Shown here in pieces: positions 32,847 to 44,700 of a DNA stretch of 64,000 nucleotides. The position numbers and the translations under genes are program-made. A model generated the notes under the pieces. That model made no database searches and had not been told where the DNA came from. It saw only the letters and a list, made by a program, of their open reading frames with translations. Every line of letters begins with the position of its first letter. Position 1 is the stretch's first letter. Source of the DNA: Litsea cubeba (lineage: Eukaryota; Streptophyta; Magnoliopsida; Laurales; Lauraceae); the NCBI GenBank assembly GCA_012931725.1, contig WHSA01000187.1:62001-126000 (forward strand). The letters are read 5' to 3'.

Positions 32847-34410
32847 TTAGTATTTGTCTAATAGCCTAACCTTAGGTATCCATCTAAGGTCTTGAGCCTT
32901 TGAGCGTATGTTTGAGATTTCACCAACTATAGGAGATAAGTATAGATTTCTTTTAGACTTAACATCATATCTGTGAGATTTGACAATTTTATAATTAGGT
33001 TGATGATTAGTCTTTGGTAGTTGGTGTTCAACTATCTTTTTAATCTTCTCATTTTTTTTAGCTTTTCCTCCCTCATTTTGTCTTTTGAAATTTAATTTTA
33101 ATCTTTCAACTTTTTTCAAGAGTTCTTTCATTTCCAAAGTAAAAGGAGGTAAAGTGAGAGGTTTCTTATTGATAGTTTTATTTTGACCATTCTTTACTTG
33201 TTTAGTCTTTTTAAAATCTTTCTTAGGAGACTCTTGTTGAGATGTTTTAATTTATTGAAACTTTCTAGAGTCTTCCCTTGATTTAAATGCCTTAACCTTC
33301 ATAGAATTAGATTTTTCATTTTTAGGTTCATAGATAGGTTTAGACAAATGACTTTTTTCTTAATTTGCACTCAAATTTGAAATGCCCTTCATTACCACAA
33401 TAATGACATTTTATTTTAGGCAATGGAGAGTGAGTGCATGAGAATGAGGACTTACCTTTCACAAATGAGTTGGTGAAATTTGGGTCATGTGTAATATACT
33501 TATTGAATCCAAGACCAGTCCTATCTCCTTGTGATTTACCCATTTTAAATATTTTTTCTAATTTCTCTTCACTTTGGGTAAATTTGCACTCATACTTGTG
33601 TTTGTGGGTCTCAAGTTGAGTGACTTGGTTTTTAAGAATTGAATTTTCATTTTTAACTTTTAAGAGTTGAATTCCAATTCCATTAAATTTGTTAACCTTT
33701 TCATTTGCAATTTTTAATTTAAGTTTAAGTTCATTAACATTAGATCCAAGTTGTAAAGCTTTTATATCACTTTGAGCATTAAATAAATTTTCCTTGGTGA
33801 TTATTAACTTGGATTCTAAATAAACAATATCTTCAACTTGATTTTTTATATGATCACTTAGAGTTGAATTTTCTTTGGTAAGTCCTTCACAACTTATCTT
33901 AGATACATTTAGTTCATTTTGAAGATTTGACAAGTTATCTTTAGAAACTTTCAAGTTGGATTCTAAATAGACAATGTTTTCATCTTGTCTTTTTAATGTA
34001 TCTCTTAGATTCATATTTTCTTTATTTAGCTCATTATGATTTAATTTCATTTCATTTAGTTCATCTTGAGCATTTGATAGGTTGTGCAAAGTGATCATAA
34101 ACTTAGAGTCTAGGCATTGAATTAGTTCTTCTTTCACTCTAAGTTCATCTTTAGAAGTGTCAAATTCTTTGTTTAATCTCTTAGATTCCTCTTTTAAACT
34201 TTTGTTATTTTTATCAAGCTTTAAGAACAATGTATATAACTCATTATAAGCTTGTTGAAGGTCATCTTCATCTTCATATTCATTTTCTTATTCTTTTAAT
34301 TTAACTTGGGATTCATTAATTCCAATGTTTGGATCTCCAATAGATGGAAGAAGGAGTGGTCTAGAAGAATCTACAAGGGAATGTACAAGATCTAACTTAG
34401 TGGAATCCAT
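32847..34410 (-). pseudogene. Copia gag remnant, copy 1 (coiled coil plus zinc knuckle)
   Basis: The minus-strand AUG at 34410 starts DSTKLDLVHSLVDSS. A long heptad-rich coiled coil follows, rich in L, N, E and K. Then comes GKSQGDRTGLGF and a CCHC knuckle, CHYCGNEGHFKFEC. The end is WIPKVRLLDKY, the usual gag/pol linker region. The globular N-terminal copia gag domain is missing. Breaks include a TAA near 34289 and a frameshift just after the knuckle near 33350. Copy 2 has different breaks, so the copies decayed independently. Confidence 0.75.
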
Positions 34411-34510
34411 TCTAATGATTTTCATGAAATGCACAACTAGGGTCTAAACTCTAGGTTTTTACACCTAATCAAGAGTTCCAAACACTTGATCCTTAATATA
34501 GAGCAACCTT

Positions 34511-34522
34511 GCTCTGATACCA
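34511..34522 (-). other. Primer-binding site, copia copy 1
   Basis: TGGTATCAGAGC on the minus strand, three bases (ATT) inside the LTR end. Pairs with the initiator-methionine tRNA. Confidence 0.9.
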
Positions 34523-34550
34523 ATTGAAAGTCTGGGATCCTGACCCTAGA

Positions 34551-34569
34551 GGGGGGGGGGGGGGGGGGG
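34551..34569. repeat. 19-bp poly-G run in the copia LTR
   Basis: An unbroken G run lies after CCCTAGA near the LTR end, in transcribed R/U5-like sequence. The matching run in copy 2 (61153-61184) is 32 bp. Confidence 0.95.
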
Positions 34570-35668
34570 TGAATATGGTGATCTTTAATTTAATGGCCAA
34601 TTTTAATTTCTTTCCCATTTACTTTTAACTAGTGATGATTAGAGTAAGTGCGGAAGATAAACAATTCAATCACCACAAGCCATTCACCATTACACAATGA
34701 TTTATAGTGGTTCAGCCTCAATGCCTACAACCACTACCGGCTTGTGCTCAACACCCCACCGGATTTCCACTATTTATGCTTTTACAATAGGCTAAGCAAT
34801 AACCTTTACAAAGTTGTTTTTCTAGGCTAAACAACAACCTATACACTATGCTTTTCTTGGGCTAAGCAATAACCTCTACAATATATTTCTTTCTCAAGAA
34901 AGTGTCTGCACACTAGAAGAGAAATAGATTAAGCTCTTAAAAGGCACCTCTTAATTAGGCAAATATGAAAGTGAAAATAAACTCACACAACACACTAAGA
35001 AATGCAAAGTTGAATGCTCATGGTGTGTGTGTGTGTAGAATCTTCAATCAAGTTGAAATTAAGTCCAATGAATTTTAAGCTTAAAGCATTTCAAAATTTA
35101 AAGCACATAAATGATATGATTGAAGTCAAATGCAAATCACTTGAACAATTATAAACTTGTGAATGATATGAAAGTCTAAAGATCACAGGTTGTATGAAAA
35201 TGATTAATACTAATCAAGTGATGCATGTGTAAAGTTGTTTTTCAAAAACAAAGGTTTAACTAAAGTTCTAAACAAATTGAAAACAACAAGGAAAGATTCA
35301 AACAAGTTAATGTATCATGCTATACAGAAATCAAAGATTTAGACAAAGCATGATTAACAAGGCTTAAACAAAACTTGGTTTGAAATCAAGAGGTGGAATC
35401 CAAAACATGTGACTCAAGGATTAAATAAGATATGGATTCCACACAACATAGTTAGCATGCTACAAAACATTTTCCAAAGGTTTAAAATAAAGCATGAAAC
35501 ATATGAAATAGGAAATTAAAGCTTACTAGGATTTAACTTCTTGTAATCAAGCTTTAGCTTTCCAATTGGACCAAACAAGTTTCCTTACTTCATTCCCTTT
35601 GCTTGGGCACTAAAAACACCAAAAATGGCCTCTCTTTTCGTCACCTTATTCCTTGGAATGAACTTGCT

Positions 35669-35675
35669 TTTTATA
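35669..35675 (-). promoter_or_regulatory. TATA box of the copia LTR, copy 1
   Basis: The minus strand reads TTTCTATAAAAAGCAAG. The equivalent in copy 2 is at 62282-62289. It sets U3 to the right and R/U5 to the left, about 1.1 kb before the LTR end. Confidence 0.7.
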
Positions 35676-35696
35676 GAAAAAGTGGTCCAACGGATG

Positions 35697-36055
35697 CCTG
35701 TCGGTCAACCGATAACTAGGTATCGGTCGACCGATAGTTCAACGGTCATATGCAACGGTCATATTTTTGAAAGTTTTTCTGACCCTCATGTAGTCATCGG
35801 TTGACCGATAGGGAACCGATAAGTGAACCGATAGCTAAAATTTGTTGAAAAAGTTACTGTCTGTTTTTGGAACCGACGAGCTCTCGATCTTACAATTCTT
35901 GTACTATCGGTTGACCGATAGGAACCGAGGAGCAGACCGATAGAGAAGATCTGAAAATGTAGCTCACTGGAAATGGAACCGATGGAGCCATCGGTTGACC
36001 TTGGTTCACTTGTGGGTTGACCGATGCGAACCGACGTCTTGACCGACAGAGTGGT
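35697..36055. promoter_or_regulatory. Cluster of CGGTTGACCG palindromes upstream of the copia TATA box
   Basis: At least six copies of a near-palindrome (TATCGGTCGACCGATA, ATCGGTTGACCGAT, CGGTCAACCG and half sites) lie within 360 bp, beginning about 25 bp upstream of the TATA box. Several contain TTGACC, the core of the W-box bound by WRKY factors. The cluster is kept in the copy 2 LTR (62310-62661). Confidence 0.7.
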
Positions 36056-36332
36056 CAGGTCAATTTTCTGAAGATCTGATGTTTTTGAAGTGTGAATCTA
36101 TGAAACCTTTTGAAGACTTAGATTTAAAAGGTGTTTTTATAAATTGTTTCATCAAGAAAAACATGAGTAAAATAAAAATTCAAATCAACCAAAAAGAGTT
36201 TAAATTAAAACATGAGTAGGTTAATTCAAAAAATGATTTTCAAGAAGAAACTTGTGAAATGAAAATGAAAGTAATGAGATGAATATTATGCAAATGCAAG
36301 ACATCAAATTGCAAACAACTTAGGGTCTAACA

Positions 36333-36344
36333 ATCTCCCCCTTT
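36333..36344 (-). other. Polypurine tract of the copia unit to the right
   Basis: The minus strand reads AAAGGGGGAGAT directly before the LTR start TGTTAGACCC. It marks the 3' end of another element body, of which only 36345-36454 remains before Helitron B. Confidence 0.8.
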
Positions 36345-36454
36345 GCAATTTGATGGTAAATAACACTTAAACATTAAAAACTATAAACTATCATCAACAC
36401 ATAACCATTCATCCATTTCATATCTTTTTGCTTCAACTCCCCCTTAGTTCATAA

Positions 36455-38593
36455 CTAGCAAAACCTCATGGATAACCACGAAACCACCAAATGCACAGAC
36501 TGATATGAATTGTTTTTAATAAATTTATTAATTAGTAAACTTGTGAGTCCTTTTTTTTTTTTTTTTGCTAATTTGATATTTATGTTTTTTTCTAAATGTT
36601 TTATTCTTTAGGTGAGGCAAGAATTGATTAAGAAAGATCAAATGATCATAGACCTAACAAATTGACCTAATATATTTAAGTGGGACCAAGATGAATGGGG
36701 TCCATCATCTCTATTCTAACCGTTCATAAAATCATATGATGCGGGCTGGGACCCATTAATTGATTGATAAAGATCAAATGATCATAGACCTCTCAAATTG
36801 ACCAAACCAAACCTATTTAAGTGGGACCCCCAAGATGAATGGGGTCCACCATCTATATTCTAACCGTCCATAAAATCATATTATGCAGGATGGGGCCCAT
36901 GAATTGATTTAAAAAGATCAAATGATCATAGACCTAACAAATTGACCTAATATATTTAAGTGGGACCCAGATGAATGGGGTCCACCTTCTTTATTCTAAC
37001 CATCCATAGAATCAAATGATGCGGGCCGGGACCCATGAATTGATTCATAAGGATCAAATGATCAATAGACCTCTCAAATTGACCAAACCTAAACTATTTA
37101 AGTGGGACGCCCAAGATGAATGGGGTCCACCATCTATATTCTAACCGTCCATGAAATAATCTGATGCGAGCTGGGACCTATGAATTGCTTGATAAAGGTC
37201 AAATGATCAAATGATCATAGACCTCACAAATTGACCAAACCTAACCTATTAAAGTGGAATCCCCTAGATGAATGGGGTCCACTATCTCTATTCTAACCGT
37301 CCATAAAATCATATTATGCGGGATGGGACCCATGAATTGATTAAGAAATATCAATGGATCAAATGATCGTAGACCTAACAAATTGACCAAATATTTTTAA
37401 GTGGGACCCAGATGAATGGGGTCCACCATCTTTATTCTAACCGTCCATAAAATCAAATAATGCGGGCCGGGACCCATGAATTGATTGATAAAGATCAAAT
37501 TATCATAGACCTCTCAAATTGACCAAACCTAACCTATTTAAGCGGGACCCCCAAGATGAATGTGGTCCACCATCTATATTCTAACCATCCATGAAACAAT
37601 ATGATGCGGGATGGACCCATGAATTACTAGATAAAGATCAAATGATCAAATGATCATAGACCTCACAAATTGACCAAACATAACCTATTTAATTGGAACC
37701 CCCCAGATGAATGGGGTCCACCATATCTATTCTAACCGTCTATAAAACCATATTATGCGGGATGGGACCCATAAATTGATTTAAAAAGATCAAAGGATCA
37801 AATGATCGTAGACCTAACAAATTGACCAAATATTTTTAAGTGGGACCCAGATGAATGGGGTCCGCCATCTTTATTTTAACCGTCCATAAAATCAAATGAT
37901 GCGGGCCTGGACCCATGAATTGATTGATAAGGATCAAATGATCAAATGATCATAGACCTCTCAAATAAACCAAACCTAAACTATTTAAGTGGGACCCCAA
38001 AGATGAATGGGGTCCACCATCTATATTCTAACCGTCCATGAAATAATCTGATGCGAGCTGGGACCCATGAATTGCTTGATAAAGGTCAAATGATCATAGA
38101 CCTCACAAATTGACCAAACCTAACCTATTTAAGTGGAACCCCCCAAATGAATGGGGTTCACCATCTCTATTCTAACCGTCCATAAAATCATATTATGCGG
38201 GATGGACCCATGAATTGATTAAGAAAGATCAAAGGATCAAAGATCGTAGACCTAACAAATTGACTAAATATTTTTAAGCGGGACCCAAATGAATGGGGTC
38301 TGCCATCTTTATTCTAACCGTCCATAAAATCAAATGATGCGGGCCGAGACCCATGAATTGATTGATATAAATTTAGCACATCTGGTGTGTTGCTTATTTA
38401 GGGATCTCATGGAGAGATTTTAGGCTTTTGAGTGGAAGATGATTCTTCATGGAGATATTTTAAGTCTTTTGAGTGTGTAATAGATATAAAGATTTTAGGA
38501 ATAAGGGCAACTCCGGAAATGACATTGCAAAAAGCTTGAGGTTGCGCCAGGTGTCTTTATGTGAGGAAGAGTACATCCCTTTAGTAATATAGA
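36455..38593 (-). mobile_element. Helitron B (non-autonomous)
   Basis: On the minus strand it starts TCTATATTACTAAAGGGATG at 38593 and ends CTAG at 36455, with host T following. A weak stem, CGTGG/CCATG with a 4-nt loop, ends 8 nt before CTAG. The 3' junction CTAG|TTATGAAC matches the empty site at 63069/63070. The 5' flank (GTGACACA) does not match that site, so the element may be a product of recombination between two Helitrons. The interior is mostly the repeat array at 36630-38366. No Rep/helicase coding is present. Confidence 0.7.
36630..38366. repeat. Twelve-copy about 145-bp array with a three-monomer higher-order repeat
   Basis: Twelve copies of the GATGAATGGGGTCCACCATC core lie about 140-160 bp apart, from 36691 to 38289. 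Three monomer types differ at fixed places: type a has CTCTATT and TATTATGCGGGATGG, type b has CTATATT and GCTGGGACC, type c has CTTTATT and GCGGGCCGGG. The order is a-b-c, then b-a-c three times. The repeating trimer is about 440-460 bp. Confidence 0.85.
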
Positions 38594-38773
38594 TGTGTCA
38601 CTTAAAATAAAGGCCCGCTTAATATATGAGCTATCATCAAATTAATACAAACCCACCAGTAATGGATATATCTATGATTAAAAATTCACACCAATTGTTA
38701 TATCGCAAAGAATATGTAGTCATTTAAATAGTTAATCTCAAAGATTGACTAACGAATAGTTAATCAAGCCCAC

Positions 38774-38915
38774 ACTACACCAAAATAGAATATTAGTAAC
38801 GTTCATGATTTTTGGTAAGTAACGGTTTTTAAGTGTTACTAATTTCCTAACGTTTTATGGGCGTTAACATTAATTTTAAAGTGTTATATTAATTGTATTT
38901 GATTTAATAACGGTG
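38774..38915. repeat. Left subterminal repeats of the CACTA element
   Basis: Repeated short words such as AGTAACG, GTAACGG, CTAACG and GTTACTAA appear in both orientations. They match the set found at 53640-54063 and are the likely TNPA-binding region needed for transposition. Confidence 0.75.
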
Positions 38916-38943
38916 GCTAATTCAATTTCTACAGCCCACCGAA

Positions 38944-39360
38944 ATGTATTTTTCGCTTCCCCGTTTAATTTTTCCCCGCTCCCGCCCTGCTTCCGCACGC
39001 GCTTATACCTCCCGCGCTCTGCCCTCTCCCTCTCCTGCTCTCTCTTCCCCCCTCTCCCTCTCCCTCTCTATCGCTATCTACCTCCCTCCCTCCCTCTCCA
39101 TTTCTCTCCCGTTCCCTCCTCTTCTGCGACTATCTTGCTGCTCAAAACCATCAACTTCTCGGACGTTCCTCAACCTGCATCTGAGCCGCAGAGATTTCGC
39201 TGGAGATCTCATCAGAGAAGATTGGATCTCATCAGAGAAGAACCCCCTAGCCCAGGCTAGTTCCTCCGCCCCATTGAAGACGACCGTCACTGCAGCTCGA
39301 GATAGGAGAGAGGGTTCTTGTTTCTCTGGTTCCTTCTTTGCTCATTGCGAAAATCCAAAG
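38944..39360 (+). promoter_or_regulatory. CT-rich leader exon of the CACTA transposase gene (candidate)
   Basis: A strongly pyrimidine-rich block (CCCTCTCCCTCTCC style) of plant 5' UTR type ends at CCAAAG|GTAGAG, a good splice donor at 39361. The next good acceptor is CTACAG at 41717, one base before the TNP2 AUG. I infer a 2.36-kb leader intron. ORFs crossing the block (38913-39408) are low complexity and not believed to be coding. Confidence 0.5.
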
Positions 39361-41717
39361 GTAGAGTCTCATGCTTTTGATTTTTGGGGTTCTCAAATAT
39401 ATGGATAAAGATGGGAATTAGGGCTGATTTTGTAGACTTTTTGGATTTGGGCTTCTTTAATTTAGAAAATTTGGGCGTTTTGCTAAAAAAATGCTATGCG
39501 TTTCTTATGTGGGGGAAAATGAATGTTTTTCTTTTCTTTCCCTTCTCTTCATCTTCAGTTCAAATATATGGATAAAGATGGTTGCTATAGTGTCGTTGGG
39601 GGTGTGAATCTGATAGACATGGAATTGGAAGACCACTTTTGGATGGTGATGGTGATGGTGCAGGAAGGAAGCAGGAGCACATCTATTAGACTTGTTGAGT
39701 TGTACATCATATGGGTCTGAGGGCATGCATGATAGAACCATAAGGAGACGACAGCACTATAAATATACATACGTTTTCCTGTACATTTGTTACCTTTCTC
39801 GTTAGATATGTATCGATCAGGTCAGGATTTTCTATTGTCTATTTGGGGAAAGAAAGCCACAGGCCACACCCACAAACAAATAACGATCACAAAAAATGGA
39901 TACTACTACAATTTGAGCTACATGGATGGCTTGTTTGATCGATAGAATTATCTTTGGGGCTTAGGTACTGGTTACACACAAACTTCCTCAGGCCATGGCC
40001 CGGATGTCCTGATTTGAGACTAAGTTTGGAAAATTTTAAAGCCCATTTTGAAAACCATATTTTTATTTGTCCTGATTTGAAAAGTCACCAAAAGTTGTCT
40101 CCTTATCTTGTGATTTTCCCCAAGGCGATTCCAATCCAATTCTAGTGGAATTGGTAGCCTCAATATATGAAATATATAACGTCATCCAAATTACCAAACA
40201 GTTTCTTATGTGGGGGAAAAGGAAAATGGCTCCTTCTTTGCTCACTGCGAATGGCATGGGCATGAGATGGGCTGACTTGTCAATCAGTCATTCAGTTCCT
40301 ATTACACGTTAATGGTGGCATACGCTTGTAATTCATTGTCATATTAGGTTTTGTCTGTTGTTCCTGCATTTTTATCGGTTTTGGATACTTCATCATGGAA
40401 AATGGATGTTATGACTAGCCAGCAGAGAAGCTTTCTCTGGACAATTTTTTTTTTTGACGGCCAATCAGTTTGCTAACTTTAGTTCATATTTGAGCCCAAC
40501 ACTTGTTTTGATGTTTTGACAATTGTTTGCATGCCATGTATTTGATCTTTGGCATTTGTGTATTGCAAGCCCGAATAAAGGAGGAGGGTTGGGTTGATTG
40601 GTGGTAGGGTCTAAGAATTTGCCACACTTTCTTTACGAGCTCTCTTGTTGAGACAACCCCGGATCTATGGGTTGAGTGTTTTATCTTTTTCCTTAGTCAT
40701 ATGTTGACCTTGGGTGCTTACCAATCTAAAGACCTAATTGAGGGGATTGGTTTGATCATAAAAGATTGTCAGGCTTTGTGGAATCTATCTATCCAAATGC
40801 CAAAAGAAGAAGAAAAGAAAAACTTTGTGGAATCTTCAATTTAATGAGTCTCTCTTAATGATCTATTTGAATGAATTGGGTCATTAGGTCCAGTGATTTT
40901 GTAACCAAGTATGGAGCTAAGAGTGTCTGCTTTGATCTTGTGGGCATCGGAAACACCAGTGGCCAATGGGACTTGTACAGGAGATAACTGGTTTCTAAGT
41001 TGGTGGCAGGCATTTGCCAAACTTCCAACATTCAGGATTCCAATACAGGAGCCTAAAACTTAGATGGATGGATAGATGGAATTGATTTATAAATAGTAGG
41101 GTCATAAAATACAAGGAACTAAATCTATGTGAGAGAATCTAATCGACCAGGAGATGTGTCAGGTATTAGAGTCTATGAAGAGACAATAATATGCTAACAC
41201 AACAATTCATATTCAAAGTCCTTTGGTGTTATCCTTCATGAAATTCGGGACCCATTGGAGCTCTTGCCTTGGAACCACAAGGCAAGAGGGACCCTTGTGA
41301 GAGTACAAAGACAATAAGGAATCTACATATGCTATTTTAACTTGATTGATTGTTTGAGAGCTGTTTATTTAATATCCAAGTTTCTATTTTAACAAAAGCC
41401 AGTTGTCTTCATGTGATTTGTCTATTGTTTGTTATAGACTCATATTTCAATCCTGAAGCGCCTTTTATGTATTGATTGATGTCTTATTTTCTTGTTAATC
41501 CATGATGGAGTAGAAAAAAGATGGTATTTTGGTAACCCAAATTAATCATCCTTTATAGGTTCTTCCACTTTTAGCTAGAGGGTCATCAAAGACCTCTCCC
41601 AAACTACAAATCCTAGACCTTTCAATATGTTTTATCTTGATTCATTTTAACCTTGCTTTTTAAAGACATTGACCGTTACAATTACTTATTTGTGTTTACT
41701 TGATGTGTTACCTACAG
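39361..41717 (+). other. Candidate leader intron, non-coding
   Basis: No coding was recognised. A sentence-like duplication of the leader, TTCTTTGCTCAYTGCGAA, appears at about 39338 and 40234. GCCCGAATAAAGGAGGAGGG near 40570 has a relative near 47450 in the same element. Otherwise AT-rich and unremarkable. Confidence 0.55.
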
Positions 41718-41718
41718 A

Positions 41719-44700
41719 ATGTCTCAGCCAATTATAAAAGAATGGATGAATGAAACAGATAGACTTGGGAGTGTGTACAGGCAGGGGGTATCAGATTTTA
41801 TTCTATTTGCTAGTGGCAGAGACCAAACATCGACCACGTGTCCTTGCCCTTGTAAAAAATGCCGAAATGGTAAAAGGTTTGCATATGATATAGTTAGAAA
41901 ACATTTGATTCTATACGGTATAGAATCAACATATCGTGTATGGGCTTTACATGGCGAGAACCCATATAAGGATCGAATGGTAAACCGAGTTGAAAAGAAA
42001 AATAGTGAGGCAGAAGGACTAGGGATGGAGAATTTTGTTGATGTTGCTTATGGCGTGCATGAAGAGTTAGCAGATGATTTGAATGAAGGTGATGGAAGTC
42101 AGGCTGAAGATGTTGAACACCCTGTTGTTCTAGAGCCTGATTTGGGTAAAAGGTACCATGAATATAAGAAAAAAGCAGAAGAAAAATTATATCCTTCATG
42201 TGAGGCTCCTGTAACAACTCTTTCTGCAATTATAGACCTTCATAACTTGAAGAAGCAGTATAAATGGTCGGGAAATAGTGTGACTGCACTTTTGTCTCTG
42301 TTAAAAACATGGTTGCCAGATGGAAACACTTTGCCTTCTAAGTATCCTGTAATGAAGGCAATGTTAAAAGATCTGGGAATGAAAGCTGAGTGTATAGATG
42401 CCTGCGAAAATAACTGTATGTTGTATTGGAAGACCAAAGCTGATTTAACGGTGTGTAGTCAATGTCAAACACCTAGATACAAAGTGAAGGAGGAGAAAAT
42501 GGGGAAGAAAGAAACAAAAGAGGCGAGAAAAGTATTGAGACATTTTCCATTGATCCCAAGACTCAAAAGGCTGTACACAATACCATGGATAGCGCGTGAA
42601 ATGACATGGCATGATAGAGCTACACCTTCTTGGAATTATATGCGGCATCCAATTGATTCGCTTCAGTGGAAGACATGTAAAGATGATTGGCCAGATTTTG
42701 CTAAGGAAGGGCGTAATGTCTGGCTTGGAATTGCAACTGATGGATTCAATCCACGTGGAGTTCAATCCACTGGTTACAGTTGTTGGCCTGTTTACTTGGT
42801 GCCTTTTAATCTCCCACCATCTTTGTGCATGAAATCTGAGTTCCATATGATGTCATTGTTAATACCTGGGCCGAAAGCGCCGAGTCAAAACATCGATGTA
42901 TTCCTTCAACCGCTAGTTGAGGAGTTACAACAGTTATGGGAAGAAGGGGTTGCAGCTTATGACATGCACAAAAGAGAGCATTTTACTTTAAGGGCAATGT
43001 TGGTGTGGGGCATTCATGATTTTCCGGCATATGGCAACTTATCAGGTTGCGTAACACATGGTTACAAAGCTTGTCCTATTTGTGGTGATGAAACTCCGTC
43101 TATGCACCTTGGGAATGCAAGGAAGATCGTCTACACAAATTACCCGCATGTTTCTTAAATCTGATCACCCGTTAGGCAAGGCAAATACTTAGGGCTGAAG
43201 ACAAAGGAGTTAAAACCCCCTCCAACAAGGTTAAAGGGAGAAGTGATTGAGAAAAAGCTAAGCCGTGTCCACTATGTACCTGGTAAAGTCTTAAAAGGTA
43301 CCAAACGGAGTACTGATAATGTGGATGTGGTTGATAATGGAGATGATGAAGATGAAGATGATGAAGTTACTGAGGCATGGTATAAAAGGTCTATTCTTTT
43401 TTATTTGAAATACTGGCCGAAACATACAATTCGACATGTTATTGATGTGATGCACACTGAAAAGAATGTCGCAGAACACCTATTAAATGCAATTTTGGAC
43501 AAGAAAGGAACAAAGGATACAGTACAAGCGCGAGAGGATTTAAGGAAAATGGGGATTCATAGTGGCCAGTGGATGCAAACAGACCCAATTACTGGGAGAT
43601 CTGTAAAACCAAAGGCCCCATTTGTCTTGAATAAAGATGAGAAGTTAGAGTTCTGCAAAATTTTGAAAGACTTGAAGCTTCCTTCAGGGTTTTCCTCGAA
43701 CCTAAAAAACATTGTGACTTTGAGTCCTCCTGATTTGCTTACAATGAAATCACATGACTATCATGTGATTATGTGTTATTTGCTCCCGGTTTTGCTCCAA
43801 CACGCTTATCCAAAACACCGTGACTTGCGAAGAGCTATTCACCAGATTAGCTTATTCTTTAACCTCCTTTGTTCGAAAGTCGTCATAAGACATGAAATTC
43901 AGGCTGCAAAATACATGGTTGCAGAGGCATTGTGTGTGTTGGAAAAATATTTTCCAACATCTTTTTTTGATATCAGCATCCACCTCATGGTTCATTTGGC
44001 TGATGAAGGGTTGATTTGTGGACCTGTTCATCCCAGGTGGATGTTTCCATTTGAACGGTATGTATAATTTCCTTTATTTTTCATTTGATTTTTAGCTGCA
44101 ACTATGACGAAACAACGAAATACAATTTTGTATTTTTTAATTTAATAGGGCAATGAAGGAGTGCAAAAATATTCCTAGCAATAAACGATATGTCGAAGGC
44201 TCCATTGCAGAGTCCTATATTGTTTCTGAATCCGTTAGGTATGCTATGGAGTACATGCCAAATTCACGAGATGGAAACCACAAAGCTACTCGCGAGGCAT
44301 TTCTAGATGAAGATGGCGAGTATAGTGATGAGGGGCCAATACTTGAGGGTAAAACTGTGACCCTAGGCAAGGAACAATGGATACAAATACGTAGATGGGT
44401 CCTTTTTCGACTAGACGTTGAAAAGCTTGATGAACACTACAGGTTTGATTTCTTGACACATTTGGCTTAAAAACTTACTACTCTAGAAAGTTGTAAATAC
44501 TTGTGTGAAACTGCATGAACAATTTGCAGTGAGTATCGTGCCATGCAAGAAACTACTCGTGGTAAAAGAAAGGGAATACCAAAGACAGAAGTGGAGATAC
44601 AGACTGAGTTCATTTCCTGGTTATATGACAAGGTATTGTTATATATATTACGCTTAATATGAATTTACATCTAGTTGGTGATATCTTTCTAAATGGTGGT

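Larger units (their letters stand above)
34525..36332 (-). repeat. LTR of copia copy 1 (flanked by a primer site and a polypurine tract)
   Basis: On the minus strand it starts TGTTAGACCCTAAG and ends CCCAGACTTTCA. Features are a poly-G run (34551-34569), a TATA box (35669-35675) and an array of CGGTTGACCG-type palindromes upstream of it. A primer site lies on one side and a polypurine tract on the other. This single LTR therefore serves two adjacent element bodies. Confidence 0.88.
31264..36454 (-). mobile_element. Non-autonomous Ty1/copia element, copy 1 (with 2061-2307)
   Basis: Minus-strand order is LTR (36332-34525), primer site, remnant of the C-terminal half of gag, spacer, accessory ORF. 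The rest of the accessory ORF lies at 2061-2307 beyond the LARD insertion. Protease, integrase, RT and RNase H are absent. Copy 2 (57618-62947) has the same layout, so the deletion is a family feature and not local damage. To the right of the LTR (36333-36454) is a polypurine tract and 3' UTR belonging to a neighbouring unit. The TGGTATCAGAGC primer site, a G-run LTR end and a coiled-coil gag with one CCHC knuckle resemble the SIRE/Maximus group; the exact lineage is inference. Confidence 0.8.

Noticed and set aside
36630..38366. Regular repeats resembling a CRISPR array
   Set aside because: Monomers are about 145 bp with no unique spacers, in a plant mobile element.
38913..39408. Overlapping ORFs in the CT-rich block
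   Set aside because: Low-complexity Ser/Leu/Pro translations. The block behaves like a 5' UTR exon ending at a splice donor.
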